A stretch of 64,000 nt of DNA from an uncultured Roseibium sp. (GCF_947494555.1 NZ_CANLVF010000002.1:1116001-1180000); one strand, 5' to 3'. Counted from the first letter of the stretch, positions 36,553-45,503 are shown. Program-made: numbers and translations. Notes: a model not told the origin generated them from the sequence alone.

Positions 36553-39500
36553 GTGCGGTCCCTCCCAGCATCGTCATGCCCAGATTGGCACCGGACAGAT
36601 CACATCCCTCCAACTTGGCGTCCATCAGATCCGCCGCAAAGAGATTGGCTCCGCGCATCGAGCAGCCTCGCAAATCAGCAGCCGTCAGTGCAGCCATGAA
36701 CAGATTGGCTCCGAAGAAATCACTACCGGCGAAGGTCGAGCGTCCGAAAAGCGTGTTGTGAAACGAGGCCAGGCGAAAGTCGTTGGCTTCCAGGTCACAA
36801 GCATTGAAGAAACAGGCGTTGCCGTTCGCTCTCAAGAAACAGCATGCCTGCATCTTGGCTGAATTGAACGAACTTTCGGCGGCTTCCAGCGCATCGAACC
36901 TGGACCCAGTCAAATCACAAGCACCCATGAACCCGACGGATTTCCACTTTCCGTTCCTGAAATTCGATTTCCGGGCAGGAACTTCCATGAAACCGATCCG
37001 TTCCAAATCGCAACCAGATAGATCCATGGCGTTCATCTGAAGTATGATGAACATCGACCGCAGTAGCCGGGACGCCGGCGCGGCAAATCTTTTGGCGCTG
37101 CCGGACAAGAACTGGCAATCAGTCAGCCGGCTTGCTCCAAGCGTGACATCATCCAGCTTTGCCTCGATGAAACGAACCTTCTCCAGGGTCACATCATCGC
37201 CGGCGCTCTGGGAAAAATCGGATTGAAAAATGACAAGATCATGCAGTTTGGCGCCATCGAGGCACGCACCTATTGCACTCACCTTGCTGAGATTGGCGTT
37301 GCTGAGGTCGGTCCGAGAAAGATCGGCTCCATCAAGGGTGGCACCTGTAAAGACCGCTCCTGACAAGTCGCATCCCGAAAAGCGTGCTCCGGTCAAATCA
37401 GCCTGTTCAAAGAACGTGCCGCGCAAATCCATGCCGCTGAAGTCGGCGTTGCGAAGATCCGCCCCTGCCAGGTCGGCTCCCTTGAATTCGTGCTTTTCGG
37501 CCATCTTTTCAGCAATCACGGCGCCTAAGCGACCAGCGACAGGCTCCGGCAAGGCATCCAGCGGGAAAAGCGGGGTCGGAGAATTCTGCCGCGCGACCGC
37601 CATGTTCTCGTCCAGCAGTTCGTCGGCCTCGTTCAACCGCTCCATTGTGGTTGCCATCAGCGAATGCGTCGAAGCATCTGCCGACTGGTTTTCAGCAGAT
37701 GGAAAGCCGTCAGCTTCCAGGGACTTACCATGACGCATCAAAGCTTCGACCATCTCGCCCCGCTTACGATTTGCCTGACTGAGCCCCGAAGCGTCTTTTA
37801 ATGCGCTGCCACCGTCTTGTTCCGGTGCAGCCAGCAATAGATTTGCGTCGGAGTGTGCCTCCGCCGATGGGTCGCCGGCTGGTGCCGTCAGCTCGGCCAG
37901 GAGGACGCTGAACTGATCCCCGTCGTCGGTCGGCGGCTCGTGATCACCAGTTTCCAGCGTGTCCAGCGCGGAGAAATCCGTTTCCTGCAAAGCGGTTCTG
38001 AAGTCTGCAAGAATATTGCCCTCAGGCTGCTTCAAGGCCCTCGCAACTGCCTTTTCAAATGTGCTTTCAAGCTCATCTGCGGTCGGTTCCCCGCTTGGAC
38101 CGAACAGCATCTCGAGTGTCCGGGCAGCACTATCGCCGACGTCGCTCTCGTGTTTGCTCCCCGATACGGCACCTGTTTCGTTTCGGTCGTTCAAGGAAGA
38201 CAGTCCGGCTGCAACTTGCTTCAAACTATCGACGATTTCAGGGTCCAGTTGCACGTCCGGATACTTTTCGACCAATGCCTCTTCGGCAATCGGCTTGAGC
38301 ATGTTCGGCGTTACTCGCTCCGACGGGATTGCCTCAATCAGCATTCTGCGCTGCAATTCCGCCCGCACCATCTCGTGGTCACGCTTTTCCAACAGTGCAT
38401 CTTCCACCTCTTTGACCTCGTCAAGGAGGGCAGCAATATCCACGTCGCCGTTTTCCATTTCCTCCCGTGTCGGCTGTGCGACAAGGGGAATGTCGTCCAT
38501 GATCTGCGTATCGCGCGGCGGGAACAGGTCTCCCGGAAGCCCCTCGTCTTCCAGCATCTTCGCCGTAGCCCAGTTCTGGTTGGCCACAAATTTCTCACGA
38601 TCGGCGGCAGCTTTCTCGAGCTTGCGCCTGCGCCTTTCGCTGAGTATCCGCGGATCGGCTTGCGGCATCAGCTGATAATCCGCGAGCGCATATTTGTGTG
38701 CCTCGGTCTTTGATCTACGTTTCCGGAAGACATCAACGTAATAGGCCGGATCCCGGCGTGCGGCGTCGGTTTCCTCGAGCGCCAGCATGATCGCGGATAT
38801 ATCCTGGGCAAACCTGTCCTGCGCCCGGATGAGACCCCGGAATGTCAGCGTCGCTTTTCGAACATTCGGGAAAAGAGTTACGGTGTCACACCGCATCACT
38901 GTCTCTGCGAGATCTTCGCTCCGTTCCAACTGAAAAAAGCAACGCGCGGTAAGTCGTGGAAGTTGTCCTCCAACGCTCGGTTCACCCCTTGACATACCGG
39001 AGATCGCAAAGGTCTCGCCACCTTCGAAAAAGCTGTCGAAACGCTGGTCCACCGGCGCGTCGCAGTTGTAGAGAGGATTGAAATCATCCGGCTTTAAAGG
39101 CGAGACATTGTCGACCCAGTGCTGATCATATGTTCCAAGCAGTTGCAGACGCGCGGCATCGTCCGGAGCGATCGGACCCAAAAAGGCCGGACGCGGCTGG
39201 TCTTCATGAGATTTGATCAGGCGGTTTGCATCTTCCACATTCGGGAGCGGCGCCTGCAACCCCGCTTCAAGCATCTGCCGGGCTGCAAAACCCTTGCCTC
39301 GCTGATTAGGCAGGTATCCGGGACCACCGAATGCCTGCTGATCGCCAATAGGCATCTCCAGAAACGGAACGGGGCGGCTTATACGTACCCCTTCATCGGT
39401 ACGCTGCCAGAAACGGTCACCAAAAACGGCCAGCTGTTTTTCAAAGGCACCGAATTGCGCCGTAACTCTGACGGCATCTACCGGCTCATCCGCCGGCGAA

Positions 39501-39736
39501 AGCGCGCGGCCCGCGATGATAAGCTCACCATTCGGCTTCGGTTGCCCTCTGTCAAATATGGCCTGGTTCGGCATCTGGTCCGCCACCATCGGCCAAAGCG
39601 CCTGTTCCGTCAGGAGCCGGCCAGGTTCGTCGAAATCGAAAAGGACATATGCGGAGACTGTAGTCAGAGCGCCGTCTCGCGTTGGCTCGGTCTGGTGTGC
39701 GACCGCAACTCTGGACGGCTTAATGATAGCGGGCAA
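36545..39736 (-). CDS. DUF2169-pentapeptide fusion protein
   Basis: 1063 residues from a TTG at 39736, preceded by GAGGAAAAAG; no ATG lies nearby in frame. Residues 1-330 form a DUF2169 domain (RLLTEQALWPMVADQMPNQ, GELIIAGRALSP, QQAFGGPGYLPNQRGKGF), a family that acts as an adaptor for PAAR-borne type VI effectors. Residues 340-745 are acidic and probably disordered or helical. Residues 750-1063 are pentapeptide repeats (ADLAGADLRNADFSGMDLRG, and a last run ANLFAADLMDAKLEGCDLSG). It starts 94 bases after the spike-like gene and is coupled to the next pentapeptide gene. Confidence 0.82.
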   Translation of the reverse strand: MPAIIKPSRVAVAHQTEPTRDGALTTVSAYVLFDFDEPGRLLTEQALWPMVADQMPNQAIFDRGQPKPNGELIIAGRALSPADEPVDAVRVTAQFGAFEKQLAVFGDRFWQRTDEGVRISRPVPFLEMPIGDQQAFGGPGYLPNQRGKGFAARQMLEAGLQAPLPNVEDANRLIKSHEDQPRPAFLGPIAPDDAARLQLLGTYDQHWVDNVSPLKPDDFNPLYNCDAPVDQRFDSFFEGGETFAISGMSRGEPSVGGQLPRLTARCFFQLERSEDLAETVMRCDTVTLFPNVRKATLTFRGLIRAQDRFAQDISAIMLALEETDAARRDPAYYVDVFRKRRSKTEAHKYALADYQLMPQADPRILSERRRRKLEKAAADREKFVANQNWATAKMLEDEGLPGDLFPPRDTQIMDDIPLVAQPTREEMENGDVDIAALLDEVKEVEDALLEKRDHEMVRAELQRRMLIEAIPSERVTPNMLKPIAEEALVEKYPDVQLDPEIVDSLKQVAAGLSSLNDRNETGAVSGSKHESDVGDSAARTLEMLFGPSGEPTADELESTFEKAVARALKQPEGNILADFRTALQETDFSALDTLETGDHEPPTDDGDQFSVLLAELTAPAGDPSAEAHSDANLLLAAPEQDGGSALKDASGLSQANRKRGEMVEALMRHGKSLEADGFPSAENQSADASTHSLMATTMERLNEADELLDENMAVARQNSPTPLFPLDALPEPVAGRLGAVIAEKMAEKHEFKGADLAGADLRNADFSGMDLRGTFFEQADLTGARFSGCDLSGAVFTGATLDGADLSRTDLSNANLSKVSAIGACLDGAKLHDLVIFQSDFSQSAGDDVTLEKVRFIEAKLDDVTLGASRLTDCQFLSGSAKRFAAPASRLLRSMFIILQMNAMDLSGCDLERIGFMEVPARKSNFRNGKWKSVGFMGACDLTGSRFDALEAAESSFNSAKMQACCFLRANGNACFFNACDLEANDFRLASFHNTLFGRSTFAGSDFFGANLFMAALTAADLRGCSMRGANLFAADLMDAKLEGCDLSGANLGMTMLGGTAHA

Positions 39737-39830
39737 AAATCTTTTTCCTCATCAGGATCGTACTCTTTGGCGCAACACGGTTGGCATCAATTCTTACCGA
39801 CAGGATAACCGGCGAGACAGGGCAAGCGTG

Positions 39831-40745
39831 CTACACGATACATTCGATACCGACGAGCCTTGCGCCGACGCGGTTGTTTTGCATATCGATTTCGCCGCTC
39901 TTGATGGCCAGTTCCTTGCGTTTCGCTTCCAGGCGGGTCGCCTCGGCCTTCATTCCCTGTAGTCCGACCATGATCTCATCCCACTCGGCCTTGCAGTCGG
40001 TGGAACCGAATTTTGCGGTCACCTTTTTCATCACGATGCCGCGCAGGTCGATCTGCGTCCCTTTCCAGTTCAGCGAGACCCATTCGGACATGAAGTTGAA
40101 TTTGTCGAACTGCATGCGAACGCCGTAAACAGATTCCATGATGCCACCGTAATAGGTGGTCATATTCATGCCGAAAATGCTCTGGAAGTCCCATCCGTAC
40201 TTCTCGCTGAAGTAGGAGCCCTTGTATTTGATGGTGTGGGACTTGTCGTAGGTATGGTCAGACGTCCCCTTGACCTTGACTTCCTGATCGTTGCACTCGA
40301 GCTTCATCTTGCTCGCGCTCTTCAGCGTCATGTTTCCTTTTTCGGTGCTCATGTCGATGTTGTCTTCGACCACCGAGGACATGTTGCCGTCAATATCAAG
40401 GACGTGGTCGCCGTTTGTTTTCTGGTGGTAGTCGGCCGATTCAATGTACATGCGCTCGGCGGACTTGAGCAGAATGCGGCCGTCGCACGACATCATGATG
40501 CCCTGCGACCCGCCGGCAGCGTTTGTGTAGACCGACGTGTCATCTTCCTCGTCGGAAATGTGCTTGGCGGGATACAGTTCATCGTGATGCTGGTTCTCGA
40601 ACGAGCGCCGCTCAACCTCCGAATACTCGCCTAAACGCAGAAATGTTCCAATGTTGTCCGTCGAATCGCTGTTGCTGTTCGAAGGAACAAGATAAAACAT
40701 CGTCCGTCTTGCATTTCGTGAATTGTGACCGGCGCGAGGGGGCAT
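39831..40745 (-). CDS. VgrG/gp5 beta-helix spike-like protein
   Basis: 304 residues from the ATG at 40745, which has TTTGGAGAAA upstream; the longest frame begins at 40835. The middle is a repetitive beta pattern of the kind seen at the C-terminus of VgrG and gp5 spikes (MMSCDGRILLKSAERMYIES, MSTEKGNMTLKSASKMKLEC, VKVKGTSDHTYDKSHTIK). It lacks the gp27-like base of a full VgrG, so it would be a stand-alone spike shaft or a decoy. Assignment rests on repeat character only. It is the first gene of the island. Confidence 0.55.
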   Translation of the reverse strand: MPPRAGHNSRNARRTMFYLVPSNSNSDSTDNIGTFLRLGEYSEVERRSFENQHHDELYPAKHISDEEDDTSVYTNAAGGSQGIMMSCDGRILLKSAERMYIESADYHQKTNGDHVLDIDGNMSSVVEDNIDMSTEKGNMTLKSASKMKLECNDQEVKVKGTSDHTYDKSHTIKYKGSYFSEKYGWDFQSIFGMNMTTYYGGIMESVYGVRMQFDKFNFMSEWVSLNWKGTQIDLRGIVMKKVTAKFGSTDCKAEWDEIMVGLQGMKAEATRLEAKRKELAIKSGEIDMQNNRVGARLVGIECIV

Positions 40746-40836
40746 GGTTGTTTCTCCAAACGTCTTGTTTTGGTTATCGTGGGAGACACGACGGGCGGCA
40801 GGTTCTGTTACTCGTCTACTAAGCACTTTTGACACG

Positions 40837-40859
40837 TTGTGACGTGATATAGGTCACAA
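40837..40859. promoter_or_regulatory. Palindrome TTGTGAC-N9-GTCACAA
   Basis: A perfect 7-bp inverted repeat (40837-40843 with 40853-40859) lies 92 bases upstream of the spike-like gene start on the minus strand. The half-site resembles CRP, but the spacing (TGTGA-N11-TCACA) is five longer than the CRP standard, so another regulator is likelier. It is a candidate operator for the island. Confidence 0.5.
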
Positions 40860-40972
40860 AATCGTAGTATGCACTTATTGAAGACGTGCAAGAAACTCAA
40901 GAACACGCAAAGAAACAAATGTGAAGAACAAACGAAAGTTTATACGTGGGTCTTGTTGGACTCAGCTGCATA

Positions 40973-40986
40973 ACCAATCGTTTGCA
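40973..40986. promoter_or_regulatory. LacI-type operator candidate
   Basis: The minus-strand reading TGCAAACGATTGGT fits the LacI-family consensus TGNAANCGNTTNCA at all fixed positions except the last two. It lies 84 bases upstream of the LacI gene's ATG and so may serve autoregulation. The rest of the 324-base gap 40746-41069 is AT-rich and without genes. Confidence 0.45.
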
Positions 40987-41069
40987 ACATGACCCGTTGT
41001 CTTTGGCAGCGACGCGCGCTTCTTTGAAGAAACTTGCAAGACGTTCTGATCAAAACCACACTTCTCCGC

Positions 41070-42092
41070 ATGACCCATCGCTTCCCCGTCAAGGAAATCG
41101 CGCTTCAGTCGGGCCTGAGCACCGCGACCATCGACCGCGTCCTGAACAATCGAGCAAACGTCAGTCCTCAGACGCGCCGGCGCGTGGCCGATGCCATTGA
41201 AGAACTCGCACGTCAGGAGGCTCAACTCGCCGCCCGGGGCCGTCGATTTTTCATAGATATTGTGGTGGAAGCCCCGACCCGCTTTACCCGGGAAATCCGA
41301 AAGGCGACGGAGGCGGTGTTACCTGATTTCAGGCCGGCGGCACTCAGGCCGCGTTTTGTATTTTCCGAAACGATGACAACGGCTGAAACCGTCTCCTGCC
41401 TGGAGCGTATTCGCAGCCGCGGCAGTCAGGGCGTTTGCCTCAAAGCCAGGGATAGTGAAGAAATTCGCAAGAACATTGACCTGCTCAGCCAAAAGGGTAT
41501 TCCGGTTCTCACGCTCTTCACCGATATACCCGGCTCGGAGAGACTGGCCTATGCCGGGCTTGACAATTCCCGAGCGGGACAGACAGCGGCTTATCTCATG
41601 CACCTGCTCTTGCATGACACCCGGGGAAGCGTCCTGACAACACTCAGTCAGCACGCTTTCCAGGGCGAAGAGGAGCGCTTCACGGCATTTCGCTCAGAAC
41701 TTCGCAAGCACCGACCGGACATTGAGCTCATTGATGCCAGCGGTGGCGGCGGTCTCAGTCCGGCGACAGCCCAGGAAGTGGGCCAAAGGATATATGGAAA
41801 GCGGGAGATCGCCGGTGTCTATTCCATGGGCGGCGGAAACATTGCGGTTCTTGCAGCACTCGAAGCTGCCGGCAAATCACCATCCGTGTTCATTGCCCAT
41901 GATCTTGACGAGGACAATCTGGAGCTTCTGCGTTCTGAAAAGCTATCGCTTGTACTTCACCATGACCTGCGCGACGACATGCGGGTGGCCATGCGGCATC
42001 TTCTTGCCTTTCATGGCGTCGGTGCTCCGCCAGATCAACCGGAAAGCGACATTCAGGTCGTCACGCCCAAGAATATTCCGAAGCGTTTCTGA
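41070..42092 (+). CDS. LacI-family transcriptional regulator
   Basis: 340 residues from the ATG at 41070; a TTG at 41034 would add 12. The N-terminal helix-turn-helix reads VKEIALQSGLSTATIDRVLNN, then ANVSPQTRRRVADAIEEL with the hinge helix. The effector domain is of the sugar-binding kind (RIRSRGSQGVCLKARDSEEI, GLDNSRAGQTAAYLMHLLL, MGGGNIAVLAALEAAGKSP, IAHDLDEDNLELL). No sugar transporter is adjacent, so its target may be distant, or the divergent island next to it. Confidence 0.88.
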   Translation: MTHRFPVKEIALQSGLSTATIDRVLNNRANVSPQTRRRVADAIEELARQEAQLAARGRRFFIDIVVEAPTRFTREIRKATEAVLPDFRPAALRPRFVFSETMTTAETVSCLERIRSRGSQGVCLKARDSEEIRKNIDLLSQKGIPVLTLFTDIPGSERLAYAGLDNSRAGQTAAYLMHLLLHDTRGSVLTTLSQHAFQGEEERFTAFRSELRKHRPDIELIDASGGGGLSPATAQEVGQRIYGKREIAGVYSMGGGNIAVLAALEAAGKSPSVFIAHDLDEDNLELLRSEKLSLVLHHDLRDDMRVAMRHLLAFHGVGAPPDQPESDIQVVTPKNIPKRF

Positions 42093-42109
42093 CCCTATTG
42101 CACGCCATG

Positions 42110-42811
42110 CTATGCGTCCGGACGTCCGTATCCCTGCTGCTCCATGGCCCGGTAGAAATCCTTCAGTGTCTTTCCAGTTTCAGGCCGGAAGTCGTCGCCT
42201 GTTTCAGCAACGTCGGACATGCGGTCCAGGCGAAACATTCGAAAATCGTGGCGCAGTTCGCACCAGGCGACCAAAGTCCAGACCTTGCCCCAGAACCAGA
42301 GCCCGAGCGGCCGGATCACCCGGCTGGAGGCATCGCCTTTGCCGTCCAAGTAAGAGATCGACAATCGCTTGCGTGCGTCGGCCGACGCTTCGAGAAAATC
42401 GATAAGCGTGCGCACTTGCGGTGTCATCTCGGCTGCAAAGGCGTGGATTTCTATCTCGTTTTGACGAACACGCGCTTTTTCCGGAATGACGGCATCAATC
42501 TTGATCATGGCCTCTTCGGCCGCGCGCGCCATGGCCGCACCGCCCCAGGCGCGTATCAGGCGGGCTCCAGCAAGAAGGGCAACGATTTCGTCTCGTGTGA
42601 ACATGAGAGGCGGCAGATCATAGCCGTCGCGCATGAGGTAGCCGACACCCGCTGCACCCTCGATGGGGACGCCGGATGCCTGAAGGTCTGCGACATCGCG
42701 ATAGATGGTCCGCTCCGACACTTCGAGCCATTCGGACAACTGACGTGCCCGGACCAGCCGCCCGCCGCGCAGATATTGCACTATCTGGAACAGGCGGTCG
42801 GCTCGTCTCAT
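42110..42811 (-). CDS. YafY-type HTH-WYL transcriptional regulator
   Basis: 233 residues. N-terminal HTH_11 (ADRLFQIVQYLRGGRLVRAR, ERTIYRDVADLQASGVPIEG) and a C-terminal WYL domain (KRLSISYLDG, VIRPLGLWFWGKVWTLVAWC, FRMFRLDRM). It starts 12 bases after the VOC gene stop on the same strand, a common pairing. WYL domains bind small ligands or nucleic acid; the inverted repeat ahead of the VOC gene is a possible target. Confidence 0.88.
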   Translation of the reverse strand: MRRADRLFQIVQYLRGGRLVRARQLSEWLEVSERTIYRDVADLQASGVPIEGAAGVGYLMRDGYDLPPLMFTRDEIVALLAGARLIRAWGGAAMARAAEEAMIKIDAVIPEKARVRQNEIEIHAFAAEMTPQVRTLIDFLEASADARKRLSISYLDGKGDASSRVIRPLGLWFWGKVWTLVAWCELRHDFRMFRLDRMSDVAETGDDFRPETGKTLKDFYRAMEQQGYGRPDA

Positions 42812-42823
42812 GCGGCAGGCTCC

Positions 42824-43198
42824 TTACGAGGCAAACATTCCAATCGAATTGCCGTCCGGATCGGTTCCGTAGGCGAATCGGCCGGCAGGGATTGCGATCG
42901 GGTCGGATACTACCTCGCCGCCCGCTTTTGCAAAGCGCTCCATCGTGGCTTCAAGACTGTCAGGACAGGCAATATGGATGGTCGGTCCTGTTCCCTTGGC
43001 GGCCGGCTTACCAGGATACAGGTGCCCGGCTACACCCATCTGGTCCTTGGTAGGAAACATTGCAACATGGTTGGGGCCCATATCCGTCACGCGATTGAGT
43101 TCTGTCTGAAAGACTTCGTTGTAAAAGCTGATCGCCTTGTCCAGGTCGGAAACGGGGATCTCCATCCAGACGGTGAAATTATCGGGGGCAAATGACAT
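42824..43198 (-). CDS. Glyoxalase/VOC family protein
   Basis: 124 residues from the ATG at 43198, which has AAGGAGACC upstream; the longest frame to 43384 crosses the promoter region and is rejected. One VOC unit pair is visible (VWMEIPVSDLDKAISFYNEVF, HIACPDSLEATMERFAKAGG, FAYGTDPDGNSIGMF). Metal ligands are not obvious, as in many small VOC proteins. Pairing with a YafY-type regulator is frequent in proteobacteria. Confidence 0.88.
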   Translation of the reverse strand: MSFAPDNFTVWMEIPVSDLDKAISFYNEVFQTELNRVTDMGPNHVAMFPTKDQMGVAGHLYPGKPAAKGTGPTIHIACPDSLEATMERFAKAGGEVVSDPIAIPAGRFAYGTDPDGNSIGMFAS

Positions 43199-43244
43199 GC
43201 TCGGTCTCCTTGCGTGGTGTGATGAAAGCACCTTAGCAAGGTCC

Positions 43245-43266
43245 TCCTGACAGCCTTCTGTCAGGA
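43245..43266. promoter_or_regulatory. Perfect 9-bp inverted repeat upstream of the VOC gene
   Basis: TCCTGACAG (43245-43253) and CTGTCAGGA (43258-43266) form a perfect palindrome around CCTT, 47 bases upstream of the VOC start. It is a candidate operator for the WYL regulator encoded downstream, or a leader hairpin. Confidence 0.5.
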
Positions 43267-43346
43267 GAAAATATGTTTCAATAAGGTCACAACACCTGCT
43301 TTTCTGCCGTTTTTCCGAAGGATCGGAAAACGCGCAAAACACGCTT

Positions 43347-43372
43347 GTGACAGTTAATTGTCTTTGTGACAG
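43347..43372 (+). promoter_or_regulatory. Direct GTGACAG repeats upstream of the phosphoesterase
   Basis: Two identical GTGACAG heptamers (43347-43353 and 43366-43372) lie about 115 bases upstream of the phosphoesterase start. They share the TGACAG core with the inverted repeat at 43245. They resemble half-sites of a PHO box, but the 19-base spacing does not fit the 11-base standard. Confidence 0.35.
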
Positions 43373-43484
43373 GACGTGCAGCACCTCTGCAACAAAACTT
43401 TAACGCGACGGACAACCTATCGTCATTAAAGCCCACCAGAGTGAGGCGCGGCTGACCCAACAGCCCTATCCCCTGGAGGCTCTC

Positions 43485-45425
43485 ATGAAAAGATTGACCT
43501 TGGCTCTGCTGCTGGCAGGCACAAGCGCAATTGCGCCCGGCGCATTCGCGAAAGATACAAGTTATGTTGGTTCTGTTGACGTTGTTCGCGGCGACCAGGC
43601 TGTGGACAAGGCGACCGGCAAAGTATTTGTCGATGCGAACCGCAATTCAAAGCTGGATGAAGGCGAAGCAGGTGTTGCTGGCGTTCTTGTGTCCAACGGA
43701 CGCGAAGTCGTCGCCACCGGCGATGATGGCAGCTACGAATTGCCAGCCTACGACGACATGAACCTCTTTGTCACCAAGCCGGCGGGATACACGACCCCCG
43801 TCAGCGAAGACATGGTTCCGCAGTTCAACTATGTTCATAAGGTTGCCGGTTCTCCGGACTTGCGCTTCGGCGGCATCCAGCCGACTGGTCCTTTGCCGCA
43901 GGCAGTGAATTTTCCACTGATCGAGGACAAGGTGGGCGACACTTTCCAGTGCCTGGTTTTCGGTGACACGCAGCCCTACTCAAACCAGGAAATCAGCTAT
44001 GTTCGCCAGACCGTCGGCAACATGCTGGCCAATCGCGACAATTCCCAAACGCAGTGCCTCCTGTTTGAAGGCGACGTGATGGGTGATGACCTCTCACTTT
44101 ATCCCCGTTTCAAAAAGATCATCGCTGCAGGTGGTGTTCCGCAATATTACGTTGCCGGCAATCACGATCTTGATTTCGATGCCAAGAACGATGCTGACAG
44201 CTTCGATACCTTTCGCCGCGAATTCGGCCCGGAATACTATTCCTTCGACATCGGTCAGGTGCATTTCGTCGTGCTCGATGACGTTCGCTATCCGTGCAAC
44301 GGTGTCGATGCCCACTCGTTCTGCGATCTGTCGGCCAAGCCGTCCTATAACGGCGTCATCTCCGAGCGCCAACTGGAATGGCTGAAAAACGATCTGGCGA
44401 ACGTACCGCAGGACAAGCTGATCGTCGTGAATGCCCACATTCCCTTCGTGACCTATACGGATGCCGAGGCGCAAAAGCACCAGGTGGACAATCTCGACAA
44501 ACTCTATGAACTCATCGGTGACCGCCCTGCCCTTGGCCTGTCAGGTCACACCCACACGACCGAACAGATCCTGCCTGGCGAATACTTCGAAGGATGGGAA
44601 GCGGCGACGAACACCGGCCCCGCAAAATTCCACCAGATCGTCACCGGGGCCGTATCCGGTTCCTGGTGGGCGGGTGATCTGAACAACAGTGGCGTTCCGC
44701 ACGGAACGCAGCGCCTCGGCTCACCGCGCGGCTACTACGTCCTGGACTTCTCCGGGCCGGACTATGTCGACACCTACATGACATTCGAGGGCACTGAGAC
44801 CGATCAGCTGCACGTTTCCTTCAACACCCCCCGCTTCCGCGAATGGGCGGAAAAACTGGTCAGCTATACCGATCTCTATGATGTACCGAGCGACATCATC
44901 CCGCCGGTAACCGTGAACGACCTCGGTGACATGGACTTGCTGACCCGCAAAGACCTCAACGAGACAACCTATGTTGCCATCAACGTGTGGAACGGATCGA
45001 AAGAGAGCGAAGTGTCCTTCACCATCAACGGCGGCCCGGCGACCGAGGCTGTGCGTACCCAGAAAGGTGAAGGCGAAGCAGTTCTGGACGGCCCGACCTA
45101 TGCCGACCCGCTAGCGCTAGCCAAGCAATCCACCAACGGCCGCATCGCTGTTAAAAGCGCAGAAGGTGGTGAGGAAACTGCAGGGTTCTACACCTGGCAG
45201 GGAACGCATTGGACGGGTGCAGCCGGGCCATTCCAGAACTGGATGCTGTCGACCAAATCCAGCCATCTGTGGCGGGCTGAATTGCCGGCAGACCTGCCCG
45301 TCGGTCTTCATACGCTCGAGGTGACCACGACGGACCGCTACGGACGCACATTCACACAGGCCAAGACCTTTGAGGTCGTCGAAGACCTGCCGCAAATGAC
45401 GTGGCAGGAAGAGTTCTGGCAATAA
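43485..45425 (+). CDS. Secreted calcineurin-like metallophosphoesterase
   Basis: 646 residues. Signal peptide to AFA near residue 22. Residues 40-105 look like an SdrD-B/carboxypeptidase-like beta domain (VFVDANRNSKLDEGEAGVAG), followed by the metallophosphoesterase core: GDTQ at 160, GD at 196, GNHD at 225, NAHIPF at 316 and GHTHTTE at 354, the full dinuclear metal set. A C-terminal beta domain follows (YAF-like, SHLWRAELPADLPVGLHTLEV). The architecture matches the MetallophosN/Metallophos/MetallophosC type. It is probably periplasmic and releases phosphate from an organic ester. The HupE-like gene follows after 78 bases. Confidence 0.9.
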   Translation: MKRLTLALLLAGTSAIAPGAFAKDTSYVGSVDVVRGDQAVDKATGKVFVDANRNSKLDEGEAGVAGVLVSNGREVVATGDDGSYELPAYDDMNLFVTKPAGYTTPVSEDMVPQFNYVHKVAGSPDLRFGGIQPTGPLPQAVNFPLIEDKVGDTFQCLVFGDTQPYSNQEISYVRQTVGNMLANRDNSQTQCLLFEGDVMGDDLSLYPRFKKIIAAGGVPQYYVAGNHDLDFDAKNDADSFDTFRREFGPEYYSFDIGQVHFVVLDDVRYPCNGVDAHSFCDLSAKPSYNGVISERQLEWLKNDLANVPQDKLIVVNAHIPFVTYTDAEAQKHQVDNLDKLYELIGDRPALGLSGHTHTTEQILPGEYFEGWEAATNTGPAKFHQIVTGAVSGSWWAGDLNNSGVPHGTQRLGSPRGYYVLDFSGPDYVDTYMTFEGTETDQLHVSFNTPRFREWAEKLVSYTDLYDVPSDIIPPVTVNDLGDMDLLTRKDLNETTYVAINVWNGSKESEVSFTINGGPATEAVRTQKGEGEAVLDGPTYADPLALAKQSTNGRIAVKSAEGGEETAGFYTWQGTHWTGAAGPFQNWMLSTKSSHLWRAELPADLPVGLHTLEVTTTDRYGRTFTQAKTFEVVEDLPQMTWQEEFWQ

Positions 45426-45462
45426 CGGCTCGGCGTCGGAGCAAAGTTGTTGCAAACTCTTT

Positions 45463-45483
45463 CCCGGGCGCACAGCGCCCGGG
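45463..45483 (+). repeat. Intergenic stem-loop after the phosphoesterase
   Basis: CCCGGGCGC (45463-45471) pairs perfectly with GCGCCCGGG (45475-45483) around ACA. There is no T-run after it, so it may partially stop or stabilise transcripts rather than terminate them; the HupE-like gene starts 20 bases on. Confidence 0.55.
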
Positions 45484-45503
45484 CCCCTTATCGGAACAAG
45501 ACC

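Noticed and set aside
35431..39736. Tandem DNA repeats or a CRISPR array
   Set aside because: The periodic pattern is at protein level (pentapeptide repeats); the DNA copies differ and there are no spacers.
40837..40859. CRP binding site
   Set aside because: The half-sites resemble CRP, but the inner spacing is 11 instead of 6 bases.
43347..43372. Canonical PHO box upstream of the phosphoesterase
   Set aside because: The two GTGACAG half-sites are 19 bases apart, whereas PHO-box repeats are 11 bases apart; kept only as unassigned repeats.
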